A stretch of 64,000 nt of DNA, from the NCBI RefSeq assembly GCF_037893015.1, contig NC_133660.1:281419067-281483066 (forward strand), written 5' to 3'. The notes under the pieces were generated by a model. It was not told the origin of the DNA, did not search any database, and saw only the letters and a program-made list of their open reading frames with translations. Shown in pieces: positions 12,023 through 25,296 of the stretch. Every line of letters starts with the position of its first letter. Positions within the stretch are counted from its first letter, which is position 1. Made by a program: the position numbers and the translations under genes. The stretch comes from Macrotis lagotis (Eukaryota; Chordata; Mammalia; Peramelemorphia; Peramelidae).

Positions 12023-12058
12023 TCCTTCCTTTCCTTCCTTCCTTTTTTCCCTTTCTTT
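11736..12058. repeat. Polypyrimidine (CCTT/CTTT)n tract
   Basis: More than 320 bp of nearly pure pyrimidine on the plus strand, with CCTT, CTTT and TC sub-blocks. The longest perfect stretch is (TTTC)n near 11972-12020. It is low-complexity and not coding. Confidence 0.95.
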
Positions 12059-12339
12059 GCAGGCAGGCTCCCCCTCCCCTCCCCTTCTCAGCTCATTCCA
12101 GCCCTGCTCCCCAGCCCCCACTGCCCACCAGAGCCCTAGCCCATCCATCTCCCTGCGGCCAGAGCTGCCACTGGGCCAACAATATTGAGCAGCAATATGA
12201 AGAGGTGTGAGAGAGAGCAGTGGGCACAGGGGACAGGCTGGCAGGAGAGATGGATGAGGGAGGCAAGAGAGGGCAGCAGGAGAGCCCCAGGCAGGAGAGA
12301 GACAGAAGTATTGAGGCAGGAATCCTCTGAGCTGGAGCT

Positions 12340-12341
<2 letters not shown>

Positions 12342-12415
<74 letters not shown>

Positions 12416-12416
12416 T
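12342..12416. repeat. (TC)n(AC)n compound microsatellite
   Basis: About 26 CT units run directly into about 11 CA units. It is followed by unremarkable single-copy sequence. Confidence 0.97.
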
Positions 12417-14248
12417 CACCACAGAGATACAGACTTGCTTGCAGACCAGTGTTCCAGCCTGGTGCTGCCTATCCCGAGCTCATCTAATCTGGGCCACTCT
12501 TCCACTTTAGTCATTTGAAGTGATTGAGCTAGGATGTCAGATGTGGTCTAGCCTGGGGTGGCACTGGTTGACTCCACTTCATTGGTCATTATGGCATAGT
12601 CTGAGTCAGGGGTCCCCCCCAGATCCAGGCATCTCACACTCTGGGGCATCAGCAGGGGAAAGAGCTCTCCCCAACAGCACTCAAGACCCCAAACTCCTGT
12701 CACTCACGCACCAGCCTGGTGGCCCCCATGGCCAGGGACTACCTGCCCTGGAGAGCCCACACTAGAACAAGACAACACAATCAGGACAAGAGAGAGTGGG
12801 GTGAGATGGGGGAGCAGGGAAGGGCCCTGGGTAGACAAGAGATCTATCTCTTCAACCCCCCAGAGCAGACCCCTTCCTAGTACCCTTCCCCCATCACTAA
12901 GCCCTTGGTCCTGTGGCAGGGTGATCAGGCTCAAGTTCCAGGGAGTACAGCCACATCTTTCCAGTCCTCAGCCCTGGCAAAGAGGAGCAAAAACTTTCTG
13001 TTCTCAATGTAACTTCATCTCCATCTCAAGGCAGGCCAAGGCTTTCTGTCTGTCCTTGGGGGCATCCCTTTGTGAGCTCTTCTTTCATCATCTCAGTCAG
13101 TTGTTAGACAATACACATTTATTAGGCACCTACTGTGTGTTAGGTCCTAGGACCCCTGAAGACATAAAGAAAGATAAAAGATAGTCAGTCCCTGCTCTCA
13201 AGGAGCTCAAAACCCAGGAAGGAAGATGACCCTTGAATAAGAAATTCTAAAGAAGCTGGGGAGAAGCTCCCCTGGGGAGACAGTGTGAGGCTCAGTCTCA
13301 GGTTCTCCATCTGTAAAATGGGAATGATAAAAAGGAAATAATATCCTTTGAACCTCAAGGTGCTCTTTCTGACCTTCACATTCCAAGGATCAAGAAATGG
13401 CATGTGAACTGTGGAGGGGCCAGGAAAGGCAAGGAGCCCCTCAACTGCCCAAGGATGTGGGTGTCTACACTGTCTTAGTGGCAAAAGTGAAAGTTCCTTC
13501 AAAGAATTGGGTGGGGGAGGGAGGCCTGCAGCATTGAGGCTTTGAAGAGGCAGGAGGAAGAGGCCCCCATCTATCAACTGTGCCTCTGCTAAACTTGAGG
13601 AACAAACCAAAGCCTGCTGACAAGTCCCTGCTCCCCAGAATTTACATTCTAAAGGGGAAGGGCCTTGAATGCCAAGCTCAGGAGGGTGGATTTGATTTCC
13701 AGAACAGTAGAGAACCAGTTGCTGGAGTTTCGTGGGCAGAGCAGTGACACCATCAGTTTGGGAGGTCACTGGGACAGCTGAGCAGAGGAGGGATTGAAGG
13801 GGAGAGGCTGGAGGCTGGGAGGCTGCTAGGAGGCTTTTGCAACAGTCCAAGTGAAAGTTACTTAAGACTTCCACACACCAGAGTAGGGGTTAGAGGAGTG
13901 GAGAGAAGGGGAAAGATGCAGAGATGTGGAGAACAGGTCATTGTGGTGACTTAAAATCATTAGGATTATTGCTGCTCTTGGAGGATTATAGACTGGGAGG
14001 GGCCTCTGTAGAGGAAACTGAGGCCCAGAGAGTCCAGAACTATTACAACTCCTCCCAATCACTGCTATTGCTCGAGACTGGGTTTTGGCCCACTGTTTTC
14101 AACTTCTGTCAGTCCATAGTGCTTTCTACCACATCCACACCCAAGTCCATCTTCACCTTCACCCTTGGTGCCAAAGTCACCACTATCCTTGCTTCCAAAG
14201 AGTCATGGGAGCAAGAAACAGGGTTGGACTCCTAGGGACAAGACCTGA

Positions 14249-14383
14249 ACTGGTCTGGGCTCCAGGGTACTTGAGTTAGACTGGTCTGGGCTCCGGGGTG
14301 CTAGGGGTGACCCAGTCTGGACTCTGGGGCACCAGAATTGAGCTGGGCTGGGCTCTGGGGGGCATTAGGACTGGGTTGGGTTT
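14249..14383. repeat. Degenerate ~32 bp tandem repeat upstream of TBX10
   Basis: Four units share ACTGGTCTGGGCTCCGGGG-like cores (14249, about 14280, about 14312, about 14343) with diverging tails. The array lies roughly 650 bp upstream of the inferred TBX10 first coding exon. Confidence 0.7.
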
Positions 14384-15039
14384 CTCCTGGAGACACAGGT
14401 CTGCCTCCCCCCTCCAGGGACCCTAGGGGGCCTTAAGGCAGCATCCCTGTCACTGTTATCTCCAAATCATCATCTGGAAATTGCTTGTGAGTGGGTCAGC
14501 TGCCAAAGAAGACAAGGGGGCTGGCCTAGTGGGACCCAGGAGGTGGGAGGAGATGGGGATGAAGGTGGGGGTGGGGGTGGGGAGGGAGGCTGCCATCACC
14601 ATCCACTATTCCATTCCACGGCTCCCCTTCTGGACCACTCACTCCTCAGCCCCGCCTGGTCCAGAGCTTTCCAAGAGACAGTCCCTGCTCATTACCCTCC
14701 AGAAGCCTGGCGGTAAGGGCAAAATCTGGGCAAAGCAGGTGCAGCTGCCCTCTAGGAGCCTGAGAGAGACCCAGTCACCCACCTGTGGAGATGAGCTCTA
14801 TATCTCTACTGAAGAGCCAAGAAGACTGAGGGAGACCCTCGGAGAGACAGACTCCAGAGATCAAGACAAAGAGACAAACCCGAAGAGACACAGGGACCAC
14901 TCCTGGGGACCTGTAGAGACAGAGACAAGAGAGAACTGCAGAAACCCTTATTCAGAGACAGATTTGGAGAGAAGACTGTATCTGGAGAAAGGCCACAAGC
15001 CAGGGTGCAAGAAGAGACCCTTGCAAAGACACTTCAATA

Positions 15040-16429
15040 ATGGCAAGTAAGTCTTGCTGGATGATGGCTCTGACGGGTGGGGGCATGGAAGCCAGAGTTG
15101 GCTAGACTGACGATTTCTGAAAGCCAGGCCGGGTCCAGGTTAGAGGAGGGCAGTAAAGCCAAACAGTTGAGTCACATTGGGGAGAGCAGACACAAGGATA
15201 GTAAGCTTGGGCTTCAGGTTTACTAGCTAAACAAGAGTCATGAACCCCTGGAAGTGAGGGGTCCAAGGGCTCATCTATGGAGAAAGAACACCTAGCTTCA
15301 GAGGGCAGCTAAAGGAACTCTTGGGTTTAGAAAGGAAAAGGGAAGACTAGGGTTGGGAGAATGAGCTATCTATTTTTAAATATCTAAGGAGCTTTCACAG
15401 AGATTAGCTTGGATCTTAGAGAGCAGGAAAGGGTCTATTCCCAGAAGGCTGGGGCTTGTTCAGAATCTGGAAGAATTTCTGAAAATTCAGAGCTGTCCAA
15501 AAAATGGAACTTTGAGAGGTAGTGAGCTTTCTGTTCCCAGAAGGGTTCAAAGATTCAAAGATGGATGACCACCTTTCCAAGAGACTGTAGAAACTGAGTG
15601 TGGGTGATGTGGGCATAAGGGGCATTTGAGATGTACTTGGAAGAAAACCAAGGATGCTACAAGGAGGGTTACGCAAATGAAAAAGCTGAAGGGCCTGGGT
15701 CTGTTGAACCTGGAGAAAAGGTCTGAGGGGCTGAAAATCATTGTAGGGCTAATTCGCAGTAGCAGGATTAACTTGCTTCCATTTGCCCCTGAGGATGCAT
15801 TGGGAGCTTCCCCAGTAGAAATAGCAGAGACTTGACTGGATTGCTTCAAATGCCCCCTGGGGTGGGGTTTCAGGAGGCAGGGGAGGGTGAGGGGAGAGAT
15901 CTAGGGAGCTTGGGGCAGGGATACCCAGGGAAGACTCTTTTTCCAGTTTTAGTTGATTGGCTGGGAAAGGTTCAGGAAGAATTTTTGTCCCCATTTGTTT
16001 GTTTGGAGAGCAGGGATTCTCTTTGGCCTTGGAACATAATAGGCGCTTAATAAATGTTTGTCGGTTGGTGTCCCAGCACAATATCCCCATTTTGTATGTG
16101 AGGAAACTGAAGAAGATAAAGTATTTAATAGTACCCTGCCCAAAGTCACACGTCTTGTAAGTGTCTGAGACAGGATCAAACTCAGGCCCTTTCAACTCCC
16201 TGTCCAACATTCTGCCCCCCAACCACAAGATCTAGGGAATGAGAAGCCAGGGCCTCCCCTCCAAGTCAGGCAGAGCCCGGGGCCTGTCACTCCCTGTCAG
16301 TCACCTCTAAAGCAAGAGTCCAGGCTGCTCAAGGCCCTTGTCATCTCTTTCTGGCCTCCTCTCAATGTCCCCAGACCCAATTGTGGAGGACCCCCCAGAC
16401 AAGGCAGGCCTGGAGTCCAAACTGTGGTC

Positions 16430-16494
<65 letters not shown>

Positions 16495-19400
16495 AGAAAA
16501 AGCAGCCCCACTGCCTTCAATTGGCGGGGGGGGGGGGGGGGGGAGGGCAGACTCAAAGACAATCTGGAACTGCTAAATGGTTTGTTGGGTTCCTTTGGAG
16601 AATCTCCCTGTCCCACTAGAATAAACTCAAGGGTGTGAAGGTCCTCAGTGAAGTGGACAGATGGGGTGGGGTGGAGGAGGGGATAGATGGGCTCAGAGAA
16701 CAGCCCAGACTCTCAGGGCTCAGCTGCTTTCTGCTGTTGGGGAAGGGCTGGGCAGTCAGAGGGCAGCACCCAGAAGAATCAGGCCCCAATCTTTAGCATA
16801 GCAACACCTGGGGGGCCAGGATCTGAGAGTGGCTTTGGCCACTGTTTGTCAATGCATGGCCAGGCTCCCACTCTTGGCAGGTGGACAGAACCATCACTGA
16901 TGACTCCTTTGAGTCCAAACAGCTATCAGTTCTGAACCCAACCCTATCGAACCCTCATCAGCACCTCTCTATCTTCTGTCCAAGAATAGCTCCGAGATGC
17001 TAATGAAAAGCTTTGCTAAGATTTTCTCACTGTCCCAGTAAAGGCAGGGAGATGCACACTCCCCTCCCCCCTCCCAGGAAAGAAAACCCTGAATTTGAAG
17101 TCAGGAGACTGGAGATTGGATGCTCCTTTCTAGGGTGAACTTGTTCTTAAGTATCTACCACTGTGTGCTGGACCCCATGGAAGGGAGGAGGGGGAGCAAA
17201 TTTGAACTCAAAATTCTCAAAAATTGAATGTTATAAGTTAATTAATCGATCGATTAATTTGAAAGGGGATGAGGACACGTGCTCCTTGTCCCTTGGAGGT
17301 GAGGTCCACAAATGAGGAAGCCTTGTGAAAAGTAGAAAGTGATGTCAAGATTTGTCGCTATGGTGATGGTTCATTTCTTGGGAGATCACTCAAGTGGCCA
17401 TCTCTGCTCTCTGTGGAGGAAAGTCAAAGTGCTCCCCAAACATGGAGAGAGATGCTCCAAAGCCCCCATGTATGCTTCTCTTGGGAGAGCTCCTCACGGC
17501 CTCTCTCCAAATCCGAAATTTGACCCTGAGCCCCCCTTGCTAATATCCCCCACATCCACTTGGAGACCTTCCACAATGGACGGCTCATCACCTCCCAAGG
17601 CAGTCTGTTCCATTTGGGGTCACTTCTGACAGTTTCCTTAGGAAGAGCGGTCATCATCATCTGGGAAGCCCCTACTTCTCTGGATGGCTCCTGGATTTAT
17701 CCTGGGCAGGGAGGGCATATTGTAGGTTTGGTCCTCTCCTTCCAAGACCACCAAATAGCCACATTTAACCTAACCAGGAGGTCAGGACCAGAGGGAGTTC
17801 TGGTCAGACAGACCAGAAAGGGAAAGGACAGAGACATGATCAGACAGCAAAGAAACACTATAAAGCAGACACTAGAATTCCAAGGCACAACTCACTGGTT
17901 TCTGGGTAATTTCCCCTGAGGAGGAGGATGGATGCTCTTTGTGGTTTCCCTATCTAAACAAGGAAAAGCCAAATCACATTGTTTCAAGGGCAGGGACTTG
18001 GGTAAGGTGTTTGAGAAAGAATTCCAGCCGGGAGGTTGTATAAGCCCAGAGCTTCCTGGCTTCCTGAGGCAACTCAGATGAGTCCCTTCACTTCCTTGGA
18101 CTTTCTGTTCTTTATGATGAGGGGCTCACATGGTTCCTTCCAGCTGACATCTGTGATCCCTTCTTCCCAGTTCCTGGCCGAACTAAGGACCAGTCCTCTG
18201 CCTCCTTTGTTCCTGTCACTGCAGATCAGCTAGGGCAAACAGGAATGCTATAACATTCCATGGTGAGCTCTCTGATGTCCTCAGGCATGTGGAGGAAGCT
18301 TGTTTTCTCATGATCACGCTTCACAACCGGTTTTGAGAGCTAGCTGTACCCAACCCCTGAGTCCTATTCTTTCCAAGACTGGTGCTCCTTGGGATCTCCT
18401 AATCTAGGCTCCCTTTTCCTAGTCATCTTCTTTCTTCCAGTAATAATATTGTCCTTGCTGGGTCTCTTCTGGCCACCTCCCTTTCACTCAGATGCCATCC
18501 CAAATCACTTTTGGATATCGGCCAACATCCGCTCAAAGCCATACCTACCTCACGAGCCCCCACGGGTGTGCTCCTCTTAGTAACCAGAGGACATAGTAAT
18601 TCAAAGGCAAGACATTTAATAAAATAGGAAATAGCAAGATGCAAGCACCACAAGAAAATTGCCTATATCCTCTGAAGCATATCATCCCACATCGTCAATG
18701 GAAGAGCTGCACTAGGAGTATATGACTAGGGAACATTCACAGAAAGACACGGGTAGGAAATTGTTTGACCAGGAAAGAGTATGGAACATATGGTCGGGGC
18801 AACTCAGGCTTTCATGAGTGGGCAGGGAAAATGGAGGTCCTCTGGTGATACAGCTGATTTCTCCACTGAGCCAGAATCCTCTGCTGTTCTTTTCCCTGTC
18901 ATCATATTGCTCACTTTAAGGCTTCTCCCGAGAACCATTTTGCTGGTATTTGGCTGCTCTGTGGCCTCTTTTCCCCTTAAGAAGAGACAGCTCAAGAGTG
19001 AACTTTGGTTCTTACATAATGCAATCCCCTGACCAGTAGCACTCAGAACTCTAGGTATTTTAAAGACCAAGAAAAATCTTTCGATATTTTAAATCTGTCT
19101 TTTGAATTTCTTTTCTTCTGCTGCTATTCTGAACGCCTCCAGTTAAAATGTTATTTGCATTATTTAATCCAAAATTCCTTTTAACTCCTCTCATAGTCTC
19201 GATCATTAATTAAGCTTAATCCTTCAAACCATCCTGGGAGCTCCACTTAGCAAAACTAAAAAGAAGTATGTGACTTTTTCAAGTGACTTCCATGACTTCC
19301 CCTATTATGCATTCATGTCTGGGATCAATCAGCCCGCAAGTCTTTGTGCCAGACTCTGAAGATGCAGACAAAAATCGACTCTTGTGCCTACAGTAAAATT

Positions 19401-22400
19401 GAGAAGAATCCCCACGTCCGTTTGCAAAGTGGTTTCCTCTATGAGTTGTGAGAACGGAGCTCAAAATCTGAAATAATTAGGGGAAGAAATTCATTTGATA
19501 AAAGAGAGAACCAGAAGGTGTGGCTCCCTATAGAGTGTCTTCGAGTTTACTTTAGAGTTTTTAGAAGGTTCGGTTCCCTTTGCCTTCAGATGTAGAAAAC
19601 CTTCTTAGGCCAGTCAGGAGGGGCTGGTTGTTCTGGAAAGTGATAGATTTCAAAGGGCACCTTCATCTCCAAGAGAGCAGGGTGACTGTTCGGAGAGACA
19701 ACAAGTTCCCATGCAAGTCTATCTATGATCTGATCTGTGCAAAGTGGGAGGCAAGGAGGCAGGAGGGGAGGAGGCAAAGGGCTAAGGAGAGGGAGAATTT
19801 TGAACCCAGGCCCTCAGATTTCAGAGGTAACTCAAAAGGCATCTCCACCCTCACACCTCTGCCTCAGTCCGAGACCTCCTAAAGCATGAGGACACTTGAC
19901 TGATCTGAGATCTCCTGGATGTCTGCCTGCTTTTTAATGCCCATTCACACCAGTACATCCTATGATTCTATTCTTGACCTTCTTGTCCATCCATTTCCAG
20001 GGGGTCTTTGAAGACCTCCTACCAAGGGGCGGCTAGGTGCTGCAGTGGATGGAGCCCTGGAGTCAGGAGGACCTGAGTTCAGATCTAGCCTCAGACATTT
20101 AATAATTCCCTAGCTGTGTGGCCTTGGGCAAGTCACTTAACCCCATTGCCTTGCAAAAACTAAAAGAAAAAAGGCCTCCTACCAGATCTCCTGGGCAATG
20201 GAAGGCTATGGCTCCTTGAAGTGGTCATTCCATTACAATAATAGATAATTACTGTGTAATATAAAATTTTTACATTCATCATAATAGGGTCCAAAAAGAT
20301 AATACACCCAGGACTGGCGAGAGAATTATTGGTGTTCAGGGGCAACTCCACGAAGTAGGAGCTTTAACTGGCCAGGAAGCTTGGGTTTCAGAGTTATAAA
20401 TTAAATTGGACACAGCACTGCCCTGCTGCCCTGCCAGTCTAGGCCCCCTTCTGCCATTTATTTTTGTAATGTTTTATTGAAATGTTAACTATTATCAACC
20501 TGCCTGCAGGAGTGTGAAGAGCAAATGAGATCACAAATGAAGCCTTCACAGGATGGATGCAGAGAGAAGTGTGAGGGAGGAAGCTTGATAATGATCTCAA
20601 TGCTCTTGGTTCTCTCTGCTTTCAGAAAGCTCTCTTCTATCTCTGCTATCTCTCTGTTATCTTCCTATCTCTGCTAGCCCCCTGCTATCTCCACTTTTTA
20701 TCTTCTATTATTTATCTCTATTGTCATCTCTCTATCTCTGTTATCTCTTGGCCATCTCTGTTATCTTTCTATTATCTCTTTTTTTGTTGTTTTGTTTTTG
20801 AGGCAATGGGTTAAGTGACTTGCCCAAGGCCACACAGCTAGGTCATTATTAAGTGTCTGAGGTTGGATTTGAACTCAGCGACTTCTGACTCCAGGGCCGG
20901 TGCTCTATCCGCTGCACCACCTAGCGTTCCCTCTATTATCTCTTGATATCTCTGTTATCTCTTGACTGTCTCTGCTATCTCTTGGCTATCTCTGTTTTCT
21001 CTCTGTTATCTTCCTATCTCCGTTATCTCCTCGCTGTTATCTCTTTTATCCCCATGTTATCTCCACTTTCTATCTTCTATTATATATTGCTATTGCTGTC
21101 TCTCAATCTGTTATCTCTCTGCTATCTCTGCTATCTCTCGACTGTCTCTGCTGTCTCTTGGCTATCTCTGTTTTCTCTCTGTTATCTTCCCATCTCCAAT
21201 ATCTCTGTTGTCTCCCTTTCTCTTTGTCTCTCTCTCCTCCTGGATCTCCCCTCATTTCCACACACATATTTAAAACAGGAGCGCTGACAGAGAAGGAAAG
21301 TCAGTCCCGAGGGGGAGTGGAATCATCAGATACCTAGGAAGGATGGAGGCAGGATTCTCACCCAGGCCTGGTGACTCCAGTTCTCATGCGGTCATGACCT
21401 CTTGGACATAAGGTCATGACTAGGGCAGGGTAACCAAGGCTTTGACACCAACCAGGCACTGAGATTTGGTGTTAACTTGTATTCCATCGTCGTGGTGGAA
21501 CAGCTTGACACTTGGCAAGAAAAATGAGTCAAAATAGAAAAATACTCTCTAACCCTCCCTACCCCCACTCTGTTGCTCTAGGCCCAGCCTTCCCAGTAGT
21601 AGCCTCATAAGTCTGGAGTCATAGAATCATAGAATTAGAAGCACGAGGGACCTTAAGGGCCCTTGTGTTCAGCCTTTCTCATTTTACAAATGAGGAAATT
21701 GAGGCATGGAGTGGACTTGCCCAGTAGCAAATATCTGAGGTAGGATTCGAACCCAAGTCTTCCTGATTGCAGGTTTAGTGCCCTTTCCATAAGGATCTAC
21801 CAGCTATCTCCCCGCCCCCCCATGGTCCTGGTGACTGAGTTCATGCCTCACCTCTGGCTGAACTGTTGGGATACCTGGGCATTCCTGTTTAACCCAACCC
21901 TGCCTGGACCCATTTCTGACCAGGGGCTCACTGATTGAGGGAGATGCTTTCTCTATCTTGTCCCCCCAGCTTTCATCTCAGCCAGCCTCAGTGTGATGAC
22001 CTCTTCCGAGGGCTACCCACTGCCTCCCTCCAGCCCAGAGTGGGCTGCCAGGCTGGGGCCCTCCCTGGGTTATAACAGGGCCCCAGCAGCTATGGAGTCA
22101 GGCAGGCTGGCCTCAGGGGAGGCCCACCCCCAGCCAGGCTGGAAGAATCCCCTGGTTTCCAATGTGACTGTTCAACTTGAGATGAAGAGTCTGTGGGAGG
22201 AATTCAACCAGTTGGGCACCGAAATGATCGTCACCAAGGCAGGAAGGTACGCGGGGAGGGGCAGAATGGGAGGCTGTCTGGCTCGGGTGGGTCCCGGTTT
22301 GGGGGCCTCTGGGTGACCGGCCCCTCTGTTTCCTGGCAGGAGGATGTTCCCCACTTTTCAGGTGAAGATCCTAGGCATGGACACATTGGCAGACTACGCC

Positions 22401-25197
22401 TTGCTCATGGACTTCATACCCCTAGACGACAAGCGATACAGGTGGGAGGAGGGAATTGAGACAGAGGAGAACAAAAGATTGGCAGGGAAAGGGTGGGACT
22501 GTGCTGGGTTGGGAAGCCGGAGTTATGGGTTCGAATCCTGATCCTGCTACTTACTATCCATGGGAAGTTAGACAAGTCATTGATGCCATACAAGGGCAGG
22601 CTGGAGAAAGTGGATCTTCTAGGAGGAGTGGTGTGAGAATCCCCTTCTGGGGTCCCCTGTAGACAAGTGATCAGACTTGTCCTGCCTTCATGGAAGTGGG
22701 ATTCTAGAGAAAGAATTCTTATTCAGGGGTCAGAAGCAACTCCTCAGGCCCCTTCTGATCCTTAGATTCTGTGCCTCAGTTTCCTCATCTGTAACATACT
22801 TTCCGGCTCTAAATTCTATAACTGAACAACCCACCCCCCTCATTTTATAAGGGTGGAAACCAAGACTCAGAAAGGGGAAGGGACTTGGCCCAAGTCAAGA
22901 AGCTGCAATGCCAGGACTTGGGGTGATGGCCCACACTTTCATTTTTGTTTTCTCTATGGTAACTGTTCCAAGGCTCAGAGAGGGCTGGTGACTTCTCTGA
23001 GCCAGGAACTTCAGAGCCAAGACTAACCCAGGTGCCTTCAGCTCCATGACCACTGGTTTTCCACTGTGTTATAGGGTCTTGGAATGAATGAGTGAGTGTG
23101 TGAGTGAGTGAATGAATGAATGACTAGAAAGAAGCATTTATCAAGCACTGGGTAGGTGCAAAAAACTGTGCTAAGCACTGGCATCAGAAGCACAAAAGCC
23201 TCAGGACTTGAATGACTCTGGATAAGTCACTTTCACTCCTTGTGCCTCAGTTTCTTTATCTGAAAAGTCAGGAAAGGGTTGAACTGGGAGGTCTCTGAAG
23301 TCCCTTCCAGTTCTAGATCTAGGCTCTGATCATCTCGATTGTAGAGAGCATGTGCCCATCTTTCAGAGGAAGCAACTGAGGCTCTGGGAGGGGCGGAACT
23401 TGGTCGAGGCCATGTGAGTCCATGGGGAAGTCAAGGCTCAAGGCCAAGTCTTCTGATTTCCAAGCCTGCTGCTGTGGACAGTCCTCCAGAGGAAAGGGGA
23501 AACCAGGGCCCGGGTCGCCCATCTCCCCTTCCTGCTCTGCCCCCCCCCCCCAGATATGCCTTCCACAGCTCTACATGGCTGGCAGCCGGAAAAGCGGACC
23601 CGGCCACACCCGGCAGGCTGCACTTCCATCCAGACTCCCCGGCCAAGGGCGCCCAGTGGATGCGCCAGATCGTCTCCTTCGACAAGCTGAAGCTCACCAA
23701 TAATCTACTGGATGATAATGGCCACGTGAGTGAGGCCCAGTGGGGGGGGTAAGGGTGGGGGTATGGGCCCCAGATTAACCGGTGGGAAAGGTGGGAGGCG
23801 CAGCTCCACATAGAGGGGAAGAGGATTGCGCCCTCTCCATGGTGGCACCCTAGTCTTAAGCTCCATTTACCTCCTGCCCGTTACGCCCAGGGTGGGCACC
23901 AGCTGGTACCGCCGGGGAGGGGACAAAGACTAGGGACAAAGCAGGAGAGACCCGAGGGAGGAGGAGTCACCCGAACAGTGGGTGGGGAGGGGGTCAGACA
24001 GGGCGGGGGGCGGGGTGGGAGGAGGGAAAGGGAGAGAAGATTGGAGCGAGAGCCCGGGCACCTGAGATGCCGAAGCTGGAGGCCAGAAAGGCCCCGAGAG
24101 CTTTGCGCATTGAATCAGGAAAGACCCACGGTCCAGTCCCAGCTCTCAGCTCATTCTGCCTCACCCCAGGCCTCAGGCTTTTCCGCAGAAAATGAGGGAC
24201 TTGAACCTAGTGATGTCCAAAGCTGCTTCCAGCTCGAAACCCTAAGATTCTCAGGCCCTTGCTTCTCTGAACGGCAGGCTTCCTCGTCCTTTTCCTCCCT
24301 ACTGGACCTGTGATTTCATTGGCAAAGGGGGCTCCTAGCGTGGAAACTCCCTCCACCAAATCGCAGTTTGGCCATTGGATTGTGAGGTGCATTAGAGTCA
24401 GCTGGGACCCGAAGAGGGAAAGTGACTTGGCCAGGATCACCCCGCCAGGACCTGTCCGAGGGAGCATTTGAACCCAAGTCTTCCTGGCTTTCGGGGTCAC
24501 CTGTCTATCTCGTTTTCGCCACCACCACCCTCCCCCCAGTACAATAGAGATAATAAGACTCCCTCTCACTCCGCACCTGACAGTGGTGTCACTGAGGCGA
24601 GCTCTGGGCAGAGAAGTCAGTCCTGGGGGATTTTGATTGTTCTGCTCTTTGCTATGGGCGACTTTCTGGGTCACAGGGGTGGGCGTTCTCCACCCCCCCC
24701 CCCCAAGAAGCTAGGACGGGAAGCCTGGCAGCGGCCAGTAACCGGACCCTGGGCTCCCACGTTTTCCTCCCCCTGTCCCCCAGGGGCTCTAGGCTCTCCT
24801 GCACTGGCCTGGGGGGAGACCCTGCTGGGGGCTGGGGGCTGCTCCAGCTGCCGGCCACCAGCTCCTCTCAGCCTTCCCTCCCGCCTGGCTTGCCCCCCAG
24901 ATCATTCTGAACTCTATGCACCGCTACCAGCCCCGATTTCACGTGGTTTTGGTGGACCCCCGCAAGGACAGCGAGCGCCATGCGCAGGAGAACTTCAAGT
25001 CTTTCATCTTCTCCGAGACTCAGTTTACCGCTGTCACGGCCTACCAGAACCACAGGGTGAGAGCCCTGCCCAGCGGCTGGGGCAGGGGGCTGGCCTGGAG
25101 GGAGGCCCACATCTCTCCCCTCTGGGACCCAACAGCATCTCTGGGCGTCGCCAAACTCAGATCCCAAACAAGGATTTTCTGAGTTTCACTTTCTTTC

Positions 25198-25296
<99 letters not shown>

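Larger units (their letters stand above)
9511..14248. other. ACY3-TBX10 intergenic region
   Basis: No coding exon recognised. The stretch holds long purine and pyrimidine tracts (listed separately), an old mammalian interspersed repeat at about 13086-13200 (CACATTTATTAGGCACCTACTGTGTG type) and MIR-like tails. The unplaced 5' non-coding exon(s) of minus-strand ACY3 should lie between 6576 and roughly 14 kb. Possible minus-strand donors occur near 10835 and 11430, but nothing in the sequence lets me choose between them. Confidence 0.4.
15047..21969 (+). other. TBX10 intron 1 (inferred)
   Basis: No coding exon recognised in 6.9 kb. It contains L2/MIR-like debris (about 15990-16200), a GA microsatellite, two marsupial SINEs (20026-20172, 20780-20931), a degenerate TATCTCTG array and a 20-bp palindrome. 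About 16.7-19.9 kb shows no repeat I recognise and is the most likely place for TBX10 control elements. Confidence 0.5.

Noticed and set aside
11703-12188. Phe/Leu/Ser-rich frame and its Lys/Glu-rich opposite-strand frames
   Set aside because: Product of the CCTT/CTTT tract.
13185-13874. 229-codon open frame on the minus strand
   Set aside because: No recognisable domain. It overlaps old interspersed-repeat sequence, and no splice structure or codon pattern suggests a gene.
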